A stretch of 14,691 nucleotides of DNA, from positions 1 through 14,691 of the forward strand of contig JAKAVW010000037.1 in assembly GCA_021827445.1 (NCBI GenBank). The letters run 5' to 3'. The translations under genes and the position numbers were made by a program. A model generated the notes under the pieces. It did not search any database and had not been told where the DNA came from. It saw only the letters and a program-made list of their open reading frames with translations. Numbering within the stretch: position 1 is the stretch's first letter; the number at the start of each line of letters is the position of its first letter. Origin of the DNA: Pseudomonadota bacterium. GTDB taxonomy: Bacteria > Pseudomonadota > Gammaproteobacteria > Acidithiobacillales > Acidithiobacillaceae. Of the stretch, positions 7,547-13,215 are shown one piece after another.

Positions 7547-8196
7547 GGCTTGCCCCCTTCGTTACTTTGGCGATCTGCACTGCCCCTGCCATCCAGATAG
7601 CGATAAGTGGTCGCTGTACACTGCATCACCAACTGCTGGACTGCCTGTGCCTTGGCTGCGCTGGTCGCGCCCGCATCAGGCATTCGGGCGATGTCGACAT
7701 TGTTGATGGTCACAATGCGAGGCATGGCGGCGACCGCGGCAGCGAAGCGCCCGATGTCACTGTAGGTACCGACCACTTTGAGCTTGACCGGGATCTCCGC
7801 ATAGAAGTTCTTGTTCACTTCTCCCGTGGGCTGGAACAGTTCGAAATCCAGCCCGCGGCTACGTCCGGCCAGGGTTACATCATCCAGCAAAGAAGGGATC
7901 TGGGTGCGGTTGGGCAACTGCTGCAGAAAGTTCTGAAAACGCAGATTCATTTCTTTGATCTGGGCCTGATAGGCGGGTAGGGAAGCAGCCAGCAATTGTT
8001 TTTGCCGCACCTGGATCTTCAGGCCGTCTTCCTGGGTTTTTAGTTGATTATACTTGTCGTTTTCGGGTGCAATGAACTCAAACCAAACCAGGATACCGAG
8101 AACCAGAACAATGATGGCGATGATGATGAGCTTGGCTTTGACCGGCCAGCGGATGATGTCATCCATTTGCAGGTTACGGAATTCATCAAAGGTCAT
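7543..8196 (-). CDS. pilO: Type IV pilus inner-membrane assembly protein PilO
   Basis: PilO pairs with PilN in the inner membrane to form the alignment complex between the cytoplasmic motor side and the PilQ secretin. The 217-residue protein has a short cytoplasmic N-terminus, one membrane segment (about 22-39, rich in I, L and V), a coiled-coil stretch (about 45-100) and a periplasmic ferredoxin-like domain (about 105-190, with FYAEIPVKLKVVGTYSDIGRF). A polar tail follows. AAGGA lies about 8 bases before the ATG. It overlaps pilN upstream and pilP downstream by 4 bases each, consistent with balanced production of the complex. Confidence 0.95.
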   Translation of the reverse strand: MTFDEFRNLQMDDIIRWPVKAKLIIIAIIVLVLGILVWFEFIAPENDKYNQLKTQEDGLKIQVRQKQLLAASLPAYQAQIKEMNLRFQNFLQQLPNRTQIPSLLDDVTLAGRSRGLDFELFQPTGEVNKNFYAEIPVKLKVVGTYSDIGRFAAAVAAMPRIVTINNVDIARMPDAGATSAAKAQAVQQLVMQCTATTYRYLDGRGSADRQSNEGGKP

Positions 8197-8786
8197 GGCT
8201 GTGTATCCTTGTGCTGCGCAGATGCGCCACTTTTATTCGTGGCAGTCGGCGTGCGGATGCTCATCTGCAGCGTGAATTGTCCCACTTCTTCATTACCCAG
8301 CTTGGACTTGCTGATGATATTCAGCTCCGGCTTCTCAAAAATCTTTGAGGCTTCAATGTTACGCATGAATGCCGCGACCTGATCGTTTGCCTGAGAATAA
8401 CCATCTACCGTAATGGAGTCGCCGGTCTGCTGAAGCTTGGTCAGAAAGATGCCATCGGGAGTAACCTGAGCCAGGGTGTTGAAGAGACGCACCACCATAT
8501 CCCGCTGGTTCTGCAGATCGGTAATGATACCCTCACGGGAAAGCAGCTCATCACGTTTTTTACGCAGATCGGCAATGGACGCGATTTTTTTGTTCAGTTG
8601 TGTGGTGATCCCTTGCAGATACTGCACTTTTTGTTGCTCAGCAGAAACACGCGCGCTAAAAACACTGTAAATACCATAATAAAACAGGGCGGCAAGCAGC
8701 AGGATGCCGATAAGGGCTAACACTAAAAGCTGGCTGCGTTGTGTGCGCCGGGCCTCCCGATAGGGCAGCAGATTAATGCGGATCAT
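8193..8786 (-). CDS. pilN: Type IV pilus inner-membrane assembly protein PilN
   Basis: PilN is the inner-membrane partner of PilO. Its cytoplasmic N-terminal peptide INLLPYREA (residues 4-12) is the known docking segment for PilM and is clearly present. One membrane segment follows (about 20-43), then a coiled coil (about 47-95) and a periplasmic domain ending near residue 178. The 197-residue length is normal. A strong AAGGAGG lies about 8 bases upstream of the ATG, and the start overlaps pilM by 4 bases. Confidence 0.96.
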   Translation of the reverse strand: MIRINLLPYREARRTQRSQLLVLALIGILLLAALFYYGIYSVFSARVSAEQQKVQYLQGITTQLNKKIASIADLRKKRDELLSREGIITDLQNQRDMVVRLFNTLAQVTPDGIFLTKLQQTGDSITVDGYSQANDQVAAFMRNIEASKIFEKPELNIISKSKLGNEEVGQFTLQMSIRTPTATNKSGASAQHKDTQP

Positions 8787-9847
8787 ACCGGCATCCTCCT
8801 TAACGCCAGCCCACAGGCAACAGCCAGGGACGACCTGTCCGCATCCATAAAGCGACGGCTGATTTGGGGAGCCATTCCCATGCCTGCAAAAGGATCAGGT
8901 ACGTAAACCGGGAAGCTCACGAGTTGACGCAAGTGTTCTGCAAGCTGCGGAATTTTAGCCCCGATACCAAAAAGATGCACCGATCCTGCGGGAACATCCG
9001 GCATGCTGGCCTGAAAGAAATCAAGAGAGCGAAATAGTTCCTGGGCCATACTCCGGGCGAATGGATTGAGTACATCACGCACATATTCGGGAGGCAGACC
9101 ACCGAAGCGCTCCATGCGTTGTGCGTCATTGGCGTCAAGGCCATAACGGCGCTGAATTTCTTCAATCAAACGACCCAGGCCAAAATTATGCTCACGGGAG
9201 TAAACCGGATGCCCCTCCTGAAACACGTTGATATTGGTGGTGGCACTACCCATTTCCACCAGAATGACCGCTTTGCCTGGGGTGTCGCGTTCCTGTGGGG
9301 ATACACTGGTGATATGCTCATGCAATAACCAGAGTGCGAAGGGTTTGACATCAATAATTTTTGGTTTGAGGCCTGCTTCTTCGAGAGCTGCGGCACGATC
9401 TTCGACAGCCTCTTTTTTGCACGCTACCAGCAGGACATGGTTATAACTTTTTCTGGCTTCATCGGGTCCAAGCACCGCGAAATCAAAATTGACGGCATCA
9501 ATGCTGTAGGGAATGTATTGGCTGCTCTCAAAGCGAATCTGCTCTTCAATACCCACCTCATCCAGGTCACCCGGAAGAGAGATGACCTTGACGATGGCCA
9601 TATTGGCCGGCAGGGCGGTCGCCACGGCCTTGGTCCGGATATGGGATCGCTCCAGAATGGTGCGTAGCGCCCGGCTGACCGCCTCAGCGTCCTGGATGTC
9701 ACGATCATTGACGGCGCCTGGCGGGAGCCCCTCGGAGTCCGCATGTTCGACGCGAAGCTTCCCTCTGGACTGCGAGAGCTCAACGAGTTTTACCGCGTCC
9801 GGACTAATATCCAGGCCGAGCAAAGGAGGACTTGGTAAGCGCAGCAC
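8783..9847 (-). CDS. pilM: Type IV pilus actin-like assembly protein PilM
   Basis: PilM is a cytoplasmic actin-fold ATP-binding protein that binds the PilN N-terminus and couples the inner-membrane ring to the pilus motor. The 354-residue sequence shows the first phosphate-loop region LGLDISPDAVKLVEL (about 10-24), the second phosphate loop VEMGSATTNINVF (about 197-209) and a C-terminal GIGAKIPQLAEHL segment that fits the adenosine-binding region. The start codon is GTG at 9847, with AAGGGA about 6 bases upstream. It is the first gene of the pil-aroK unit and is divergent from tadA. Often ponA (PBP1A) is the divergent neighbour of pilM in other proteobacteria; here it is not. Confidence 0.95.
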   Translation of the reverse strand: MLRLPSPPLLGLDISPDAVKLVELSQSRGKLRVEHADSEGLPPGAVNDRDIQDAEAVSRALRTILERSHIRTKAVATALPANMAIVKVISLPGDLDEVGIEEQIRFESSQYIPYSIDAVNFDFAVLGPDEARKSYNHVLLVACKKEAVEDRAAALEEAGLKPKIIDVKPFALWLLHEHITSVSPQERDTPGKAVILVEMGSATTNINVFQEGHPVYSREHNFGLGRLIEEIQRRYGLDANDAQRMERFGGLPPEYVRDVLNPFARSMAQELFRSLDFFQASMPDVPAGSVHLFGIGAKIPQLAEHLRQLVSFPVYVPDPFAGMGMAPQISRRFMDADRSSLAVACGLALRRMPV

Positions 9848-9996
9848 GTTTATTCCCTTTTATGGTCTGACGAATATTACATAAATTCGGTTTGCAGAAA
9901 ACTAACGGCACTTGCGCAAAGCACGAATACTTTTTGCAACTTGTGGGGGAAATTAGCAGCATTCCCGATTCTGTCAAGGCGCGCCTGCCGAGAAAT

Positions 9997-10005
9997 TGTT
10001 ACAAT
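9997..10005 (+). promoter_or_regulatory. Extended -10 promoter element upstream of tadA
   Basis: TGT followed by TACAAT matches the extended -10 pattern (TGn before the hexamer), about 75 bases before the tadA ATG. No good -35 box lies at 17 bases, which is common for extended -10 promoters. The same bases form a small palindrome, ATTGTTACAAT (9995-10005), so the AT-rich match could be coincidental. Confidence 0.4.
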
Positions 10006-10037
10006 GGGTGCGAAACCCGGTAGGGGCGGCATGCCAA

Positions 10038-10055
10038 CGTGACTTTCGTGACTTT
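10038..10055 (+). repeat. Tandem 9-bp direct repeat CGTGACTTT x2 in the tadA leader
   Basis: CGTGACTTT occurs twice head to tail (10038-10046 and 10047-10055), 25 bases before the tadA ATG and downstream of the likely promoter. It could be a regulator site, part of the leader, or chance. No known operator is recognised. Confidence 0.6.
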
Positions 10056-10079
10056 TGATGAGGATAATTCTGGAGTTCC

Positions 10080-10646
10080 ATGATCTTGATGGGGGAGGAT
10101 GGTGATCGCCGGGATCTGGCGTGGATGACGCTGGCGCTGGATTACGCGGCGCGTGGGGCTGTTCAGGGCGAGGTCCCGGTGGGCGCGGTGTTGCTGGATG
10201 CTGATGGTCGTCTGTTGGCGGCGGCGCATAATACCCCTGTTCAGAGCCATGATCCCAGTGCCCATGCGGAAATGCTCGTGCTGCGCCAGGCAGCACAGTC
10301 TTTGCGGAACTATCGGCTGACGGGTGCCACCCTCTATGTCACGCTGGAGCCTTGCATTATGTGTGTCGGGGCGATGCTGCATGCGCGGGTTACGCGCCTC
10401 GTCTATGCCGCGTCGGATCCTAAGACGGGCGCAGTGGAAAGTCTTTACCATCTCTTAGAGGATGACCGTTTTAACCATCGTATTGTGACGAAGGGGGGGG
10501 TGCTGGCCGCATCCTCCGCGACGTTATTAAGGGATTTTTTCCGGGTGCGGCGATGCAGAAAAGAGGCAGGAGCGGCCAGTGTCGCCACGGTTGAAGCGGG
10601 TGTTGAAACAGGGCAGAGGAGCGGCGATGCGACATTGCAGTCATGA
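10080..10646 (+). CDS. tadA: tRNA-specific adenosine-34 deaminase TadA
   Basis: TadA deaminates adenosine 34 to inosine in the anticodon of tRNA-Arg(ACG), which widens codon reading; it is usually essential. The zinc-binding deaminase motifs are present: H62-A-E64 (HAE, with the catalytic glutamate) and P91-C92-xx-C95 (PCIMC). The protein continues with FNHRIVTKGGVLAASSATLLRDFF, the usual C-terminal helix region. The 188 residues are longer than typical because of a polar, low-complexity tail after about residue 160. GGAG lies 4 bases before the ATG at 10080; ATG 10089 is a less well placed alternative. A run of eight G (10493-10500) lies in the coding sequence and the frame is intact on both sides. 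Its last 20 bases overlap yjbQ. Confidence 0.94.
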   Translation: MILMGEDGDRRDLAWMTLALDYAARGAVQGEVPVGAVLLDADGRLLAAAHNTPVQSHDPSAHAEMLVLRQAAQSLRNYRLTGATLYVTLEPCIMCVGAMLHARVTRLVYAASDPKTGAVESLYHLLEDDRFNHRIVTKGGVLAASSATLLRDFFRVRRCRKEAGAASVATVEAGVETGQRSGDATLQS

Positions 10647-11058
10647 ATGGCAGGTGAACAATGGTGGCCGCGGCTTATACGAACTCACTCAGAAGTTGCA
10701 GGGTTGGTTGCGGGGGGTCGATGCCCAGGTAGGATGGGCGAATCTCTTCGTGCCACACACTTCAGCCAGTTTGTTGCTGCAAGAAAATGCCGATCCCGAT
10801 GTGCGGGCGGACATCCTTGATTATTTTGCGCGTTTGGTTCCGGATGGTGATCCTGGTTTTCGTCATCGCAATGAAGGACCCGATGATATGTCGGCGCATC
10901 TGCGGAGTGTGTTGACCCAGAATAGTCTGATCATCCCTGTACAGGAGGGGCGGGCGGCGCTGGGGGTCTGGCAGGGGGTTTTTCTTTTTGAACATCGGGT
11001 GCGGCCAGTCAGCCGCCGGGTGCTGGTCAGTTTTCAGGGGGTTATGGAGGAGGTCTGA
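10627..11058 (+). CDS. yjbQ: YjbQ family protein (secondary thiamine-phosphate synthase type)
   Basis: This 143-residue protein belongs to the small YjbQ/UPF0047 family. Members have been reported to have weak thiamine-phosphate synthase activity; the main cellular role is uncertain. Family blocks are VPHTSASLLLQENADPDVRAD (about 42-62, core given), RHRNEGPDDMSAHLRSVL (79-96) and LGVWQGVFLFEHR (112-124). The conserved histidines at 44, 80 and 91 lie in these blocks. The start at 10627 is chosen for AGAGGAG 5 bases upstream and because family similarity begins at RHCSHEW. An upstream in-frame ATG at 10579 would lie deep inside tadA. The gene overlaps tadA by 20 bases and the next gene by one base (TGATG). 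Confidence 0.92.
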   Translation: MRHCSHEWQVNNGGRGLYELTQKLQGWLRGVDAQVGWANLFVPHTSASLLLQENADPDVRADILDYFARLVPDGDPGFRHRNEGPDDMSAHLRSVLTQNSLIIPVQEGRAALGVWQGVFLFEHRVRPVSRRVLVSFQGVMEEV

Positions 11059-11483
11059 TGTCTGAATTCATGGAGTTATACAGCGGAATGCTGCGTGGCA
11101 TTCGTGAGTGGTCGCGTTGGGACGAGTTTCAGAAAAGGCTAGCGGAACAGGCGGATAATGGCTGGTATGTGTACTTCGTGGGAGTGGACTTTCCACAGGC
11201 GCCACTCGATGCCGCGACCTTTGGCAAGGTGCTGGATGCGATCGATACCCTGCTGCACCGCGATCATAAAGAGAAATATCTGGGTATCGTCTATGTGGAT
11301 GATTTTGAGCATCCGCAGCTGGTCAAGATTTACGATCCCAACAATTTGGGGGCGTCTTGTGGCAGCAGCGGAAAAGTGGTTCCGGCCGGCTGGATACTCT
11401 CGCGGGTGCCTCCCGATCCTTTGGGGGAGTTTGTTGTGCCCGAAGGCCGCAAGCGCTGGTGGCGGGAAATTTTTCAAAGCTGA
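11058..11483 (+). CDS. Hypothetical protein, family not recognised
   Basis: This 141-residue protein is soluble by appearance: no signal peptide and no membrane segment. It has tryptophan-rich ends (EWSRWDEF near residue 17; KRWWREIF at the C-terminus). Its middle looks like a compact alpha/beta domain: NGWYVYFVGVDFP, an acidic helix with TLLHRDH, GIVYVDD and KIYDPNNLGASCGSSGK. I do not recognise the family. It is very likely a real gene: GGAGG sits just before the ATG, its start overlaps the yjbQ stop (TGATG), the frame is clean and the spacing is operon-like. Context (tRNA editing, YjbQ, MutS2) does not give a function. Confidence 0.8.
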   Translation: MSEFMELYSGMLRGIREWSRWDEFQKRLAEQADNGWYVYFVGVDFPQAPLDAATFGKVLDAIDTLLHRDHKEKYLGIVYVDDFEHPQLVKIYDPNNLGASCGSSGKVVPAGWILSRVPPDPLGEFVVPEGRKRWWREIFQS

Positions 11484-11545
11484 TCGGGTTGGCATTATCG
11501 CCCGGCCTTTTGTACCCTTGGGTGAACCAACCATCAGGAGAACCC

Positions 11546-13084
11546 ATGGAAGCTGACCTGAAGCCCCTGGAATTCGAGGGCATTCGCCGGCTGCTCGAAA
11601 AGCTTTGTGCGACGCCCTTCGGGGCCGACGCGGCGCGCAATCTCGCACCCGCCCCCACAGTGGGTGTCGCGCGCCAGTTGCAGGCGGCCATCACCGCCGC
11701 CCGCTTTGGCCTGGAGTCGGGCGAAGGCCCGCTGCTCCCGGAGTTGCCGGACGTGCGCGCTGCCATTCGTCAGGTGACTTCTCCTGGTGCGGCGCTGGCG
11801 GGTACCGCCTTTCGTAATCTGGCGCTGGTGCTGCGGGTCGGTGAGCAGTTGCGTCCTTATGTGGAGAAGCGTCCTGCGCTTTTGCCCACCGGGCCGGAGC
11901 GGCTGGACGCGGCAGCGGACTTGCTGCCACGGATTGACGCCGTTCTCATGCCCAACGGCAGTGTGCGCGAAGACGGTAATGATACCCTGCGCCGGTTGCA
12001 TCACGAATTGAAGACGGAGCGTGAACAGATTCAGAAAGTCTTGCAGGGACATCTGCGTGCGCCGGGAGCGAGGGCTCACTGGTCGGGCCAGCGCGCCTGT
12101 GTGCACCTGCCTGATGGTGCGGTGGACAATATTCGCGGAGTACGGCGGGGTACCGGCCCAGGCGGGCATGGCACTCTGGTGGAGCCGATGGAGATGGTGG
12201 CGGGCAATAACCGCCTGGAGAAGGTCGCCGGCAGCATCGAACAGGAAAACCAAGCCATCCTCCGCGCACTCAGTGATGCGGGGCGTGAACGTCTGAGTGG
12301 TTTACAGCATTTGGTCGAGTCGCTGACCTGGCTGGATCTGGCCATTGCTGGTGCGCAACTGTCCATCCATCTGCATGGCAAAGCGGCTGAGATGGTGGAC
12401 GAGCCGGTGCTGGCACTGGAAGAGGCTTATCACCCACAACTGGTCCTCGCTTATGCGGAGAAGCGGGGTCCGCAGCCCAAACCGCTATCCGTGCATATTG
12501 ATGCCGAGTGTCCGATTCTGGTGGTGACCGGACCCAACACCGGTGGCAAGAGTGTCTCTCTGAAAACGGTTGGATTGCTTACGGTGATGGCTCATTGCGG
12601 CTTGCATATCCCGGTAGGCGGGCGTGCTGTGGTTGGGAATTTCACACGTATTTTTGTGGATATGGGTGATCCGCAAAGTGTCGCTTTTGAGCTGTCTACC
12701 TATTCTGGTCATGTGGAGGTTCTGAAAAGACTACTTGCGGATGCGGATGACCATACCCTTATCCTGCTGGATGAACTGGGTACCGGCACGGACCCGGAAG
12801 AGGGCGCGGCGCTGGCGATGGCCGTGCTTGATCATCTGGCGGGACGCGGGGTGCGGGGCATGGTGACGACCCATCTCACTCCGCTCAAGGCTTTTGCCGA
12901 TACCCACGCTTGTCTGCGTAATGCCTCCATGCGCTTTGATCAGGAGCGGTTGGAACCTACCTATGAGCTGCAGATTGGTGTGCCGGGGCGTTCCCTGGGG
13001 CTGGTCATTGCGGCAAAACGCGGCCTGCCGGAGGCGTTGGTCAGCAAGGCGCGCGATTATCTGGAATACCTGCACAGCCACTAG
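11546..13084 (+). CDS. mutS2: MutS2-like ATPase lacking the C-terminal Smr domain
   Basis: The 512-residue protein aligns in style with the MutS2 branch of the MutS family. It has an N-terminal clamp/core region (about 1-320, including LVEPMEMVAGNN at 211-222) and an ABC-type ATPase domain with Walker A GPNTGGKS (329-336), the STYSGHV signature (384-390), Walker B LILLDE (405-410) and the TTHLTPLKAFA block (441-451). Full MutS2 is usually about 780 residues, with a coiled-coil linker and a C-terminal Smr nuclease domain. Here the protein stops at 13084, soon after VPGRSLGLVIAAKRGLP, and nothing Smr-like follows before ilvB. Full MutS2 proteins are linked to suppression of recombination or to ribosome rescue; this form could keep only the ATPase/clamp function. 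The ATG at 11546 has AGGAG 5 bases upstream; the frame is open further upstream but overlaps the previous gene. Confidence 0.88.
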   Translation: MEADLKPLEFEGIRRLLEKLCATPFGADAARNLAPAPTVGVARQLQAAITAARFGLESGEGPLLPELPDVRAAIRQVTSPGAALAGTAFRNLALVLRVGEQLRPYVEKRPALLPTGPERLDAAADLLPRIDAVLMPNGSVREDGNDTLRRLHHELKTEREQIQKVLQGHLRAPGARAHWSGQRACVHLPDGAVDNIRGVRRGTGPGGHGTLVEPMEMVAGNNRLEKVAGSIEQENQAILRALSDAGRERLSGLQHLVESLTWLDLAIAGAQLSIHLHGKAAEMVDEPVLALEEAYHPQLVLAYAEKRGPQPKPLSVHIDAECPILVVTGPNTGGKSVSLKTVGLLTVMAHCGLHIPVGGRAVVGNFTRIFVDMGDPQSVAFELSTYSGHVEVLKRLLADADDHTLILLDELGTGTDPEEGAALAMAVLDHLAGRGVRGMVTTHLTPLKAFADTHACLRNASMRFDQERLEPTYELQIGVPGRSLGLVIAAKRGLPEALVSKARDYLEYLHSH

Positions 13085-13102
13085 GCCGGAAGGTGTGCTG
13101 GT

Positions 13103-13152
13103 TGCCATGGTACCATAGATGATAACCCGTATGTGCCAAGGCATTTTTATTT
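13103..13152 (+). terminator. Intrinsic terminator after mutS2
   Basis: TGCCATGG (13103-13110) pairs with CCAAGGCA (13136-13143), with one A-A mismatch. The stem continues inward between TACCATA and TATGTG with one bulge and one wobble pair, around a 12-base loop. It is followed directly by TTTTTATTT (13144-13152). It lies 18 bases after the mutS2 stop and would end the tadA-yjbQ-hypothetical-mutS2 transcript. Confidence 0.65.
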
Positions 13153-13179
13153 GACCTCACAGCAAAAAATGTCTAGCTT
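13151..13179 (+). promoter_or_regulatory. Possible weak promoter for ilvB
   Basis: TTGACC (13151-13156) is a good -35 box, and 17 bases later TAGCTT (13174-13179) is a poor -10 box. The -35 overlaps the last Ts of the mutS2 terminator. The start would be near 13186, giving a leader of about 30 bases: too short for a classical leader-peptide attenuator. The need for a new promoter after the terminator supports the call more than the -10 match does. Confidence 0.35.
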
Positions 13180-13215
13180 TTTGCGCTGATACTTTATTCC
13201 CTGAGGAGTACGACG

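Larger units (their letters stand above)
9848..10079. promoter_or_regulatory. Divergent pilM / tadA intergenic region
   Basis: This 232-bp spacer must serve the pil operon (leftward) and probably tadA (rightward). Its pilM-proximal half (about 9850-9960) looks AT-richer than the genes around it. On the minus side I see only poor sigma70 matches: TTAGTT-18-TGTAAT, and a TAATAT without a partner. No clear sigma54 -24/-12 pair is present. On the plus side there is an extended -10 motif, listed separately. The region has no open frame that looks like a gene and no RNA gene. Confidence 0.6.

Noticed and set aside
11487..11532. GGTTGG / CCAACC inverted repeat between the hypothetical gene and mutS2
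   Set aside because: The stem is only 6 bp with a loop of more than 30 bases and no T-run, so it is not a credible terminator or operator.
11357..11545. N-terminal extension of mutS2 by 63 codons
   Set aside because: It would overlap the previous gene in another frame, shows no MutS2 similarity, and the ATG at 11546 has AGGAG in place.
13107..13116. Perfect 10-bp palindrome ATGGTACCAT
   Set aside because: It falls inside the left arm of the terminator stem and is more simply explained as part of that structure.
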